From contig PAQM01000003.1 of NCBI GenBank assembly GCA_002709305.1, positions 2,868 to 42,669 of the forward strand: a stretch of DNA of 39,802 nucleotides, read 5' to 3'. Shown piece after piece: positions 1 to 8,800 of the stretch. The position numbers and the translations under genes are program-made. A model generated the notes under the pieces. The model was not told the DNA's origin and did no database searches. It saw nothing but the letters and a program-made list of their open reading frames with translations. Position 1 is the stretch's first letter; every line of letters starts with the position of its first letter. The DNA comes from Crocinitomicaceae bacterium (GTDB taxonomy: Bacteria; Bacteroidota; Bacteroidia; Flavobacteriales_D; Crocinitomicaceae).

Positions 1-191
1 CAAATAATAATCGTCTCAGTAAGACGGTTCAATTGATTAATTCGCTCAGGTATTTTTTCCATTGGAATATGAGTTGATTTTAATTTACAAATATCCAATT
101 CGTATGATTCACGAATATCAATAACAAATATATTGTCATTCTGTTTTATTTTATGATTTAATTGTTTAGGAGTAATATATTTCATTGACAT
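1..191 (-). CDS. Rhodanese-like domain protein, N-terminal part (cut by window edge)
   Basis: Reading the minus strand from ATG at 191 gives 63 codons that run off the window without a stop. The residues DIRESYELDICK (25-36) and HIPMEKIPERI (41-51) match the first half of rhodanese-homology domains (the D-x-R-E-x-x-E-[FY] and H-I-P-M motifs). The catalytic-cysteine loop would come next. The last two bases in frame are TG, so the next codon could be the cysteine, but that lies outside the window. A second ATG at 185 is an equally possible start. The gene diverges from menA. It may be a single-domain rhodanese or the start of a larger protein. No substrate can be inferred. Confidence 0.72.
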   Translation of the reverse strand, partial: MSMKYITPKQLNHKIKQNDNIFVIDIRESYELDICKLKSTHIPMEKIPERINQLNRLTETIII

Positions 192-244
192 AAAATTATA
201 TTAAATAAATAAATATAATATATAATGACAGACAATTTAAATAT

Positions 245-252
245 CAAACTTA
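245..252 (-). promoter_or_regulatory. Bacteroidota -7 promoter element for the rhodanese gene
   Basis: On the minus strand the bases read TAAGTTTG, an exact match to the Bacteroidota sigma-ABfr -7 consensus TAnnTTTG, about 53 bases before the rhodanese start. I see no TTG at the -33 spacing, so this is a half-match. Confidence 0.4.
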
Positions 253-305
253 ATTTCATTATACAAGAATGTAAAATTTTGATATAAATTTAAAATCACT
301 TTATT

Positions 306-313
306 TAATTTTG
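306..313 (+). promoter_or_regulatory. Bacteroidota -7 promoter element for menA
   Basis: TAATTTTG matches TAnnTTTG exactly and ends only 5 bases before the menA ATG. If transcription starts at the usual few bases after the element, the menA message would be leaderless or nearly so. A TTTTG at 277-281 is a possible -33 element, but the spacing (24 bases) is longer than the usual ~20. Confidence 0.45.
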
Positions 314-318
314 TTAAT

Positions 319-1221
319 ATGTTAAAAATAAAAGCATGGTTTAGTGCATTAAGATTAAGAACACTAACATTATCTCTTTCAGGCATTTTATTAGGGTCAG
401 GCGCAGCACATTATAATAATCACTGGAATAATAAAATCTTCTTTCTTGCAATATTAACATCTATTTTATTTCAAATTATTTCAAACCTTGCAAATGATTT
501 AGGAGATGGAATTAAAGGAACAGATAACAATAATAGAATTGGCCCAACTAGAGCAGTTCAATCAGGTATTATCTCTAAAAAAGAAATGAAAATTGGAATT
601 ATATTAACATCGATATTAAGTATTCTATCATCATTACTTTTAATATATTATAGTTTGAATAGTATGCCATATTATATTATCATATCCTTCATAATATTAG
701 CAATTTCATGTATTGTAGCAGCTATTAATTATACATTAGGAGCAAATCCATATGGATATTATGGCTTTGGAGATATTATGGTTTATATTTTCTTCGGATT
801 TGTCAGTGTAATTGGTGTATATACCCTTTTTGCAAAATCATTTTTAAGTATAAATATATTGCTTGCAATTTTTATTGGATCTATCAGTACAGCTGTACTT
901 AACTTGAATAATATGAGAGATTTCGAAAATGACAAGAAATGTAATAAGAACACTCTTGTTGTCAAAATAGGAATGAAAAAGGCAAAAAATTACCATATAA
1001 TATTGATATTATCAGCTTTGATTTCAATAGCTTTATATTTTAACAAACTTCAAGAACCGATGGTTTTCTTAGCCTTAATTCCATCTATATTTTTATTTAA
1101 ACATCTGTGGAAAATAATCTATACTAAAAACCCAAAAGAATTTGACTCTGAATTAAAAATTGTATCATTAACTGGATTTTTTCTTTCAATAAATACATTA
1201 ATAACATTAATCATACTATGA
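319..1221 (+). CDS. menA: 1,4-dihydroxy-2-naphthoate polyprenyltransferase (MenA)
   Basis: MenA is an inner-membrane UbiA-family enzyme that attaches the polyprenyl tail to 1,4-dihydroxy-2-naphthoate, giving demethylmenaquinone. The 300-residue protein has the N-terminal pattern of MenA (WFSALRLRTLTLSLSGILLG). It has the first Mg-prenyl-diphosphate motif NDLGDGIKGTD at about 59-69 and the second aspartate-rich region NNMRDFENDKK at about 197-207. Several hydrophobic helices are spread along its length, and the length is normal for the family. Its stop overlaps the menC start by four bases, so the two menaquinone genes are translationally coupled. Confidence 0.95.
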   Translation: MLKIKAWFSALRLRTLTLSLSGILLGSGAAHYNNHWNNKIFFLAILTSILFQIISNLANDLGDGIKGTDNNNRIGPTRAVQSGIISKKEMKIGIILTSILSILSSLLLIYYSLNSMPYYIIISFIILAISCIVAAINYTLGANPYGYYGFGDIMVYIFFGFVSVIGVYTLFAKSFLSINILLAIFIGSISTAVLNLNNMRDFENDKKCNKNTLVVKIGMKKAKNYHIILILSALISIALYFNKLQEPMVFLALIPSIFLFKHLWKIIYTKNPKEFDSELKIVSLTGFFLSINTLITLIIL

Positions 1222-2219
1222 TAAATTTAAAGTTCACAAGAAAAGAATTTAAATTCAAAGAAATATGCCAAACCAGCCGAGGAATATTAAAAGAAAAACA
1301 CTCTTGGTTTATTGAAGTTTGGAAAACGAAAAATCCAGAAATAAAAGGAATTGGTGAATGTAGCATAATACCTGGATTATCACCAGATTTTGAATCTCAC
1401 GAAAAATATGAAAAGAAACTAAAAGATTTATGTGACAATATAAATATAAATTTAGATTTATGGCCATCTATAAAATTTGGTTTGGAAACTGCTATTTTGG
1501 ATTTGAAAAATGGAGGAAAAAAAATAATTTTTAAGAATTCTTTTATTAATGGAAATAAAAAAATTCCAATAAATGGATTGATTTGGATGGGAGATTACAA
1601 ATATATGGAGCAACAAATTGAAGAAAAATTAGAGCAAGGTTTTTCTACAATCAAAATGAAGATTGGTGCCATAAATTTTAACGACGAACTAAAGCTTCTA
1701 TCAAAGATTCGAGAAAAATACTCGAAAAAACAAATTTCATTAAGAGTTGATGCAAATGGTGCGTTTACAGCTAAAGAAGCTTTAGTCAAAATCGATGAGC
1801 TTTCTAAATTAGATATACATTCAATCGAGCAACCTATAAAGACTGGTCAAATTAATGAAATGAAAAAATTATGTGAAAAAACAAAAATACCAATAGCCCT
1901 TGACGAAGAACTTATAGGAATATATAATTATGAATATAAGGTGAAATTAATTAAAGAGATATTACCTCAATTTTTAATTTTAAAACCTAGTCTCCATGGA
2001 GGAATAAGTGGGACTAAAGAATGGATTAAAATAGCAAAAAAATTCAATGTAAATTGGTGGATAACTTCCGCATTAGAATCTAATATTGGACTGAATGCAA
2101 TATGTCAATTATCAGCAGAATATGAAAACCCATTGCCACAAGGTTTAGGAACAGGATCAATATACTTAAATAACATACCGCCTAATTTAAAAGTAAAAAA
2201 CGGTTATATATTTATTTAG
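1218..2219 (+). CDS. menC: o-Succinylbenzoate synthase (MenC)
   Basis: This enolase-superfamily enzyme dehydrates SHCHC to o-succinylbenzoate in menaquinone synthesis. In 333 residues the catalytic set is present in order: the KxK pair K146/K148 (IKMKIG), metal ligands D178 (RVDANG), E204 (SIEQP) and D229 (ALDEE), and the second catalytic lysine K256 (LILKPS). It overlaps menA by ATGA, which supports the assignment over other superfamily members such as dipeptide epimerases. The N-terminal capping domain is complete. No menB, menD, menE or menF is seen in the window, so the rest of the pathway lies elsewhere or just outside. Confidence 0.93.
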   Translation: MINLKFTRKEFKFKEICQTSRGILKEKHSWFIEVWKTKNPEIKGIGECSIIPGLSPDFESHEKYEKKLKDLCDNININLDLWPSIKFGLETAILDLKNGGKKIIFKNSFINGNKKIPINGLIWMGDYKYMEQQIEEKLEQGFSTIKMKIGAINFNDELKLLSKIREKYSKKQISLRVDANGAFTAKEALVKIDELSKLDIHSIEQPIKTGQINEMKKLCEKTKIPIALDEELIGIYNYEYKVKLIKEILPQFLILKPSLHGGISGTKEWIKIAKKFNVNWWITSALESNIGLNAICQLSAEYENPLPQGLGTGSIYLNNIPPNLKVKNGYIFI

Positions 2220-2251
2220 CATAAAGTTTATGAATTAATTTTTCAAAAAAT

Positions 2252-2270
2252 GATACTTGTTTTTAGTATC
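2252..2270 (+). terminator. Small stem-loop after menC
   Basis: GATACT (2252-2257) and AGTATC (2265-2270) form a perfect 6-bp stem around a T-rich 7-base loop, 32 bases after the menC stop and 8 before the next start. No T-tract follows, so it is at best a weak terminator or an mRNA-processing hairpin. Confidence 0.25.
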
Positions 2271-2278
2271 TTAGATAA

Positions 2279-2581
2279 ATGAACAAAATTTTATTTTTTC
2301 TTCTCATAATTATTGTGATTTCTTGCTCGCCTAGAATTTCAGAGTTAAATGATGACATCAACCTCAAAAAATATGACACAGTAATTCTATCTTCTATAGA
2401 ATTAGAAGGAAAAACGATTTATGAAAAAAATTGCAATCGTTGTGATGAATTAAAAGAAATAAAGAATTATAGTGAATCACAATGGGCCAATATACTTCCA
2501 GATATGTCAAAAAAAAGTGATTTAACTGAAAGCCAAGAATCAAATGTTAGTAAATACATAGCATTTAAATTACAAAATTAG
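2279..2581 (+). CDS. Small lipoprotein related to c-type cytochromes, haem motif degenerate (CxxCD)
   Basis: This 100-residue protein starts with a lipoprotein signal (hydrophobic residues 3-15, then SCSP with the likely lipidated cysteine at 16). The mature part resembles the small mono-haem cytochrome c lipoproteins common in Bacteroidota: GKTIYEKNC, then a CxxC, then the W-x-x-I-L-x-x-M segment (SQWANILPDM) and a C-terminal helix SNVSKYIAFKLQ. The expected haem motif CxxCH reads C-N-R-C-D: the codon after the second cysteine is GAT (Asp), not CAT/CAC. Covalent haem attachment could still use the cysteines, but the proximal iron ligand is missing. The gene sits between menC and a CoA-transferase gene and is probably co-transcribed with both. 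Function unknown. Confidence 0.7.
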   Translation: MNKILFFLLIIIVISCSPRISELNDDINLKKYDTVILSSIELEGKTIYEKNCNRCDELKEIKNYSESQWANILPDMSKKSDLTESQESNVSKYIAFKLQN

Positions 2582-2584
2582 ATA

Positions 2585-3649
2585 ATGCTTAAAAAAATAA
2601 AAGTACTTGATCTTAGTACAGTTTTAGCAGGGCCATCTGTAGCAACATATTTTGCTGAATTAGGAGCTGAGGTAACTAAAATTGAACACCCTGAAAACAA
2701 AGACATAACAAGAAAATGGAAACTGCCAATAGAAGACAAAAACATTAATGTTTCAGCTTATTTTTCAAGTGTTAATTATAAAAAAAAATATATTAATCTC
2801 AATTTAAAAAAATCAAGTGACTACACTAAATTTATTGAATTAATTAAAACTGCAGATATTTTAATTACAAATTTTAAATATGGAGATGATATTAAGCTAA
2901 ATATAGAAGATAAAACACTACATAAAATAAACCCTTCATTGATTATAGGAAAAATAAATGGATTTGGAAGTGATAGTGATAGAGTCGCATATGATTTAAT
3001 CTTACAAGCAGAAACAGGTTTTATGTCAATAAATGGAACATTAGAAAGTGGACCAATAAAAATGCCAGTAGCAATGATTGATATACTCGCAGCTCATCAT
3101 TTAAAAGAAGCGTTATTAATTAGTCTTTTAAATCGCAATGAAACAGGAAAAGGATCATCTGTTAGTGTTTCACTATATGATGTCGCTATTAGTAGTTTAA
3201 CTAATCAATCTAGTAACTACTTAATGACTAAAAATATTCCTAATAGAATTGGAAGTATTCATCCTAATATAGCACCATATGGAGAATTATTCACGACAAA
3301 AGATGGTAATATTATAACACTTGCTATTGGATCAAATCAACATTTCAAAAAACTTTGTTCTATTCTTAATTGTGAAGAACTATGTATAGACAATCGATTC
3401 CAAACGAATCAAAATAGAGTTGAAAATAGAATCATTTTGAAAAATATACTTGAGAAAAAAATTCAAAACAAAAACAGTTTAAACTTATTATCTAAACTCA
3501 GAAATCTGAAAGTTCCTGCAGGCGAAATAAAAAATATAGAAGAAGTTTTAACAACACCTCAAGCAAAAAAATTAATAAAAGAAGAAATAATAGAAGGCGT
3601 TAAAACATACCGAACAACCTCGGTTGTATTTAATTCAAAAGAAACATGA
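2585..3649 (+). CDS. Class III CoA-transferase (CaiB/BaiF family)
   Basis: Family III enzymes move CoA between carboxylic acids, or epimerise 2-methylacyl-CoA in the racemase branch, through an aspartyl-CoA intermediate. The 354-residue protein opens with the family signature KVLDLSTVLAGPSVATYFAE. It carries SSVNYKKKYINLNLKK (61-76) in the CoA-binding region, and the likely catalytic aspartate is D166 in PVAMIDILAA. The C-terminal section (ITLAIGSNQHFKKLC) is also typical. It is a little shorter than the usual ~390-410 residues. It starts 3 bases after the lipoprotein stop and overlaps the next gene by four bases. The substrate cannot be read from sequence. Confidence 0.9.
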   Translation: MLKKIKVLDLSTVLAGPSVATYFAELGAEVTKIEHPENKDITRKWKLPIEDKNINVSAYFSSVNYKKKYINLNLKKSSDYTKFIELIKTADILITNFKYGDDIKLNIEDKTLHKINPSLIIGKINGFGSDSDRVAYDLILQAETGFMSINGTLESGPIKMPVAMIDILAAHHLKEALLISLLNRNETGKGSSVSVSLYDVAISSLTNQSSNYLMTKNIPNRIGSIHPNIAPYGELFTTKDGNIITLAIGSNQHFKKLCSILNCEELCIDNRFQTNQNRVENRIILKNILEKKIQNKNSLNLLSKLRNLKVPAGEIKNIEEVLTTPQAKKLIKEEIIEGVKTYRTTSVVFNSKET

Positions 3650-4080
3650 AATATGAAATCAGAGAGCCTTCAACTGAAAAAGAATGGCATGAATATTATA
3701 AAATGAGGTACGATATATTGAGGAAACCCCTTAATAAGCCAATAGGAAGTGAACGTAATGATGGTGATATAAAAGGAAAACATTTTGCGTTATATGAAAA
3801 TGATAATCTTAGAGCAATAGCTAGATTAGATCAAAATCAAAATAATATTTCACAAGTACGTTTTGTAGCAGTAGATACTAAATATCAAAAAAAAGGGTTT
3901 GGAAAATTAATTATTAAAGCTGCAGAAAATGAATCACAAAAAAATGGAAATAAAAAAATGATCCTTCATTCTCGTGACTATTCTTTAGATTTCTATAAAA
4001 AAATAGGTTATAAAAAAATTAAAAAAAGCTACAAATTATTTAATATTATTCAACATTACTTAATGGAAAAAACATATTAA
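3646..4080 (+). CDS. GNAT-family N-acetyltransferase
   Basis: A 144-residue single GNAT domain. Beta-strand 4 plus the acetyl-CoA pyrophosphate loop is seen as RFVAVDTKYQKKGFGKLI (about 90-107, with the Q/R-x-x-G-x-G motif). It ends with the SLDFYKKIGYKK segment typical of the fold. The ATGA overlap with the CoA-transferase implies translational coupling. Its last four bases overlap the end of the convergent gene on the other strand. The acceptor substrate is unknown. Confidence 0.88.
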   Translation: MKYEIREPSTEKEWHEYYKMRYDILRKPLNKPIGSERNDGDIKGKHFALYENDNLRAIARLDQNQNNISQVRFVAVDTKYQKKGFGKLIIKAAENESQKNGNKKMILHSRDYSLDFYKKIGYKKIKKSYKLFNIIQHYLMEKTY

Positions 4081-4640
4081 TTTAGTTTTTTCACTTTTTC
4101 GTTAACACACTTAACAAATAATCTAAACAACAATTTAGCATCTTTAGATTGAATTTTTCTTCCGAAACAGATTATCTTCCCTTTATAATCAAACTCTATA
4201 GAGTATCTACCCTTTATCCATGGAGATTTGTCCCAAACTGATTCAATTAAACTTTGTTCAATATTTGAAAGTCTAATTTTTGATATATTTTCTATATAGT
4301 AAATAGATGCTCTACCGTATCCTCTTATAGATTTTTTATAAGACACTGATACTTCGTTAATTTTTATTAATTCTTTGCCCCAAATCAACCAAAGAAAAGC
4401 ACGAAAAACTTTAACAGCAAAATAGAGCCAAAAAGACATAAATACAATTAAAACAATTTTCTCTTGTTCAGAAAAATCAAAAGTAATAAACGCCCAAATT
4501 ATTATAAAACCAATGGAGATCCACATGGCAATCCAGGAACCCATTAAAGCATTTACTAGATTGTTTTTTTTAGGATAAACAATAATTGTTGTTTTATTTT
4601 TATTGTCAATAAAACTAATACGCTTACCTATCCATTTCAT
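4077..4640 (-). CDS. Hypothetical membrane protein with two N-terminal transmembrane helices
   Basis: I do not recognise a named family. The 187-residue protein has a short cytosolic N-terminus and two transmembrane helices at roughly 33-53 (WIAMWISIGFIIIWAFI) and 62-87. A soluble C-terminal half of about 95 residues follows, rich in beta-strand-like alternation (ELIKINEVSVSYKKS, KISKIRLSNIEQS, YSIEFDYKGKIICFG). This layout resembles small bacterial PH-like-domain membrane proteins, but that is only a topology-level resemblance. It is convergent with the GNAT gene and lies 39 bases downstream of the M42 peptidase gene on the same strand. Confidence 0.65.
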   Translation of the reverse strand: MKWIGKRISFIDNKNKTTIIVYPKKNNLVNALMGSWIAMWISIGFIIIWAFITFDFSEQEKIVLIVFMSFWLYFAVKVFRAFLWLIWGKELIKINEVSVSYKKSIRGYGRASIYYIENISKIRLSNIEQSLIESVWDKSPWIKGRYSIEFDYKGKIICFGRKIQSKDAKLLFRLFVKCVNEKVKKLN

Positions 4641-4679
4641 AATATAAAGTATTATTATATTGCTTTTACTAATAAGTAA

Positions 4680-5762
4680 TTACTTAAAATATCTGAAATC
4701 TTGATTATTCTTTAATAACTTAAGCGATTCAAAAATCAATTTAATTGTGTTTTCAACATCTTCTTGTCTACACATCTCTACAGTTGTATGCATATATCTA
4801 AGAGGCAATGAAATTAATGCGCTTGGGACACCTTCATTCGAATATGCAAAAGCATCAGTATCTGTACCTGTAAATCTTGATGCAGCAGCACGCTGAAATG
4901 GAATTTTATTTTTTTCCGCGGCTGATATGATTAATTTTAATAAATTATTTTGAACCGCAGGACCATATGTTAATACTGGTCCTTTTCCTGAGAACAAATC
5001 ACCATTTTCAATCTTATTAACCATAGGTGTTTGTGTATCGTGACAAACATCTGTTACAATTGCAACATCAGGTTTTATTTTTTCAGCTATCATTTGCGCT
5101 CCTCTTAATCCAACTTCTTCTTGAACAGAATTAACGATATATAATCCAAATGGTAATTTTATTTTTTGTTCATTTAGCAGACGAGCTACTTCAGCTATCA
5201 TAAATCCTCCAATTCTATTATCTAAAGCTCTCCCTACATATCTATTTTTGTTCAATGTAATAAACTCATCTTCAAAAGTTACGACACATCCAACATGGAT
5301 TCCTAATTTTTCTACTTCCTCCTTTGAAGAACAGCCACAATCTAGAAAAATATTTTTTATACTAGGTTTTTCTTCTTTTTGATTATTTCGCATATGTATT
5401 GCAGGCCATCCAAAAACAGCTTTTACAATTCCTTTATCTGTATGAATATTGACTCTTTTAGAAGGCGCAATTATATGATCAGACCCACCATTTCTTCTTA
5501 AATAAATAAACCCATCAGAATTAATATAATTAACAAACCACGAAATTTCATCAGCATGTGCTTCAATAATTACTTTATAATCTGCTTTAGGATTAATAAC
5601 ACCAACAGCTGAACCATAATTATCGGTAAAATAATCATCAATATTTGGTCTAATATAGTCTAACCATATTTTTTGTCCCTCTGATTCAAATCCAGTAGGA
5701 GATGAATTATTTAAATACTTTTCTAAAAAAAGTTGTGATTTTTTTGTTCTCAAGTTTTTCAT
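4680..5762 (-). CDS. M42-family metallo-aminopeptidase
   Basis: M42 enzymes are cytosolic di-metal aminopeptidases that form dodecameric shells and trim peptides. All expected metal and catalytic residues are present in the 360-residue protein: H69 and D71 (EAHADE), the bridging D181 (RALDNR), catalytic E215 with E216 (VQEEVG), D238 (VTDVCHD) and H325 (RYMHTTVEM). Length is normal. It has been annotated as cellulase/endoglucanase in some genomes, but the sequence supports a peptidase. A TAnnTTTG element 38-45 bases upstream suggests its own promoter. Confidence 0.94.
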   Translation of the reverse strand: MKNLRTKKSQLFLEKYLNNSSPTGFESEGQKIWLDYIRPNIDDYFTDNYGSAVGVINPKADYKVIIEAHADEISWFVNYINSDGFIYLRRNGGSDHIIAPSKRVNIHTDKGIVKAVFGWPAIHMRNNQKEEKPSIKNIFLDCGCSSKEEVEKLGIHVGCVVTFEDEFITLNKNRYVGRALDNRIGGFMIAEVARLLNEQKIKLPFGLYIVNSVQEEVGLRGAQMIAEKIKPDVAIVTDVCHDTQTPMVNKIENGDLFSGKGPVLTYGPAVQNNLLKLIISAAEKNKIPFQRAAASRFTGTDTDAFAYSNEGVPSALISLPLRYMHTTVEMCRQEDVENTIKLIFESLKLLKNNQDFRYFK

Positions 5763-5799
5763 TTAAAAAAAATTATAAATATTAATTATTTAGATGAGC

Positions 5800-5807
5800 C
5801 AAATATA
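5800..5807 (-). promoter_or_regulatory. Bacteroidota -7 promoter element for the M42 peptidase
   Basis: The minus strand reads TATATTTG, exact for TAnnTTTG, leaving an untranslated leader of roughly 30 bases before the ATG at 5762. No -33 TTG is visible at about 20 bases further upstream. Confidence 0.45.
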
Positions 5808-5817
5808 ATTAAAGATT

Positions 5818-8800
5818 CTACCTTAATAAGGTAATATTTCCTTTAATTACATTTTCTACACCACCTATACAAGTTACTTCTAAATAGTAATCAAATACAT
5901 CAGGATCTAAATCTATACCTTTAAATTTCCCATCCCAACCATCTAGCCGATTAAATGATTCAAATACTAATTCTCCCCAACGGTCATATATTCTAAAAAT
6001 CATTTCTTTAACAATTGGTCCTCTAACATATAAAATATCATTGTTATTATCTCCATTTGGAGAGAAAGCATTGGGAACATAAATGAAAGAATCGTCACAA
6101 ATAAAATCATACACCTTGACAAACACTGTATCGGACCTAATGCATATTCCATCTGTTACTGAAAGTAAAAACAAAGTGTTTTCATTAACCTCAGCACTTG
6201 TATTTTGAACATTAGAATTACTAATAATTGAACTTGGATGCCAGGAATAAGAAAATCCATCAGGTTCTCCATAAAGAGATATAGTTTGTCCAACAGGAAC
6301 ATTATAATCTGATGCACTAGCACTCACTAAATAATCTGGTATATCGCTTACATTAACAAAAATAGAGTCTTCAACTAAACATCCATTTGAAGAAAGAGCT
6401 GAAACATATAAAAACTGATTTACATTAGGATTAATATAAATAGTATTATCTATAGAAGGACTAACAACTATAGAATCCGGAGACCAAGAATATGTAAATA
6501 TTAAATCAGAATTAGGGTGAGTTGCTGTAATTAATGTAGAATCACCAATACATATATTAGTATTACCCTCCAAAATCATATTTGAACCAATAAAATCTAT
6601 AATAACGGAGTCAATCATTGAACAGCCAGCATTGCTAGCCTTTATATAAAAAACTACTGGATCAGTTGGTATTACAGTATATATTGAATCATATATATTT
6701 GAATTTAAAGTATCTGTAAAATCAATATTACTAGACCAAACATAATTATCTGCTACCCCATTTGTATAGGCAATTAAATCAATAGGAATGGGATCACACA
6801 ATTCTTGATCAATAGTTGTAGATAGACTTAAAGAATCTAAAACAGTAATGGTAATTTGTGCTGTATCTGTAATCAAACAGATAGAATCAGTAACGTATAA
6901 ATATATATCATATACTCCTGCACTATCAAATGTAATAGTTGGATTAAAAATAGTAGAAGTTGTATCACCATTTCCAAAGTCCCATAAATAAGAGTCTGAA
7001 TCAGTAGAATTATTTTCAAAATCAACAGTAAAATCAAGACAACCTATATCTTGATTTATAACAAATTCTGCATCCGGAATTAATTCAAAATCAAATTTAA
7101 AAACTAAATTATTACAATTCGCGCTTAAATTTTGATTTGACCAAACACCTGAAGATACAGGAAAATCGCTATTACCTCCACAACCACCACATACTGATTG
7201 ATAGACAACTCCTTTTCGGTCAAATCTTGATGTACCACCATCAACATGTTCTCCAGAAATACTGCCTCCAATATACGAACCATAAAGAATATCAGTAAAA
7301 TCTCGTTCAATGACTAATAAATAAAAGCCTGGACTTGTTGTTAAATTTTGAAAAGCATCTCCAGTAATTGGCATACCATTAAGAGGAGTATTAGTAAATA
7401 AACTTTCTCCCCATCCAGAAATATATATATTACCACATATATCAACTAAAAAAGCTGATGGGGAGATATTGATATTAGAAGAACCATTACCAAAAACAGT
7501 TGAATTTAATACATTAATAAGATTCGAATCTAATCTCATAACAAATTGACTACTATTAGGGATAACAAACCCTGAATTTATAACAGGAAAGCTACCATTG
7601 ACTGATTGACCAACCAAATAGATTTCATTTGAATTATCAATTTCAACAAAATAGCACTGGTCATAATTTGAAGTTCCAATATAAGAAGCATTAATTAAGG
7701 TTGTTCCATCAGATGACATCTTAACTACAAAACCATCAGCTTTTCCTCCATTATATGTAAATTGCCAACCCGAACCCATTCCAAATAAATCATTAGAACA
7801 AGTACCTCCAGAAAAAATAATATTATCAGATTGATCAACCTTTACAGAATAACATGCATCTTTTTCTGAACCACCATAATAAGTTGACCAATTTAAAATA
7901 GACAAATCAGAAGATAATTTAAACACTACACCATCTTGTTTTCCTGCATTTAGAGATTGAAATGCGTTTTGAGTAGGAAAATCAGTTGAACGTGTACATG
8001 AAGCAACAATACAATTACCCATATTATCTAACATAATCTCTCCCCTAAATTGATCCCCGTAATTAGTTGTTAATGAATCATATAACCCCGGATTACTATT
8101 GTAGCTCACACCATCATTTGAAGAACCACCCATATAAGTTGAACCTAATAAAGTTGTTCCATCTGAACTTATCTTACTAATATAAATATCCGTTCCATAA
8201 TCCAAATAATGAACTCCATTACTAGTAAAATTTGATCCTGGAGTTCCACCACCATGGATTGTTTGAAACCCATTTTGAATCGGAAAATCTAAACTAGATG
8301 TTGCACCATACAAATATAAATTATCAATAGAATCACAAATTAAACTATGAACTGTTTCTGTACCAATAGTATCATTCCCTCCTCCTATAAAACAGGTCCA
8401 TAACATATTAATACCATCTGATGAATATTTAGAAATAAAAACATCTGTAACCCCATATGTGCCAAGTGGATCATTAGCAGAAGGCATAATATTGGTAATC
8501 GTTGTTGAGTTATTCCATACAGGTGATGGAGTTGGATATGAATTGCCAAAAACTATTCCTCCAGAATACAAAGAACCATCATTCCCATATGTAGCAGTCA
8601 TTCCAAAATTATCAGTAACAGAACCACTATAAGTAGCGAAAACTAAAATTGGATCTATAATTAATTTAACACTTGGATTATATTCTCCAATATCAAATTG
8701 AACAATATTTCCATCTAAAATATATTGGCAGCCAATTTGACGAATATTACCGTTGATAATCTGATAGACATACGGCTTTTCTTCAATAATTTGACCAGCA

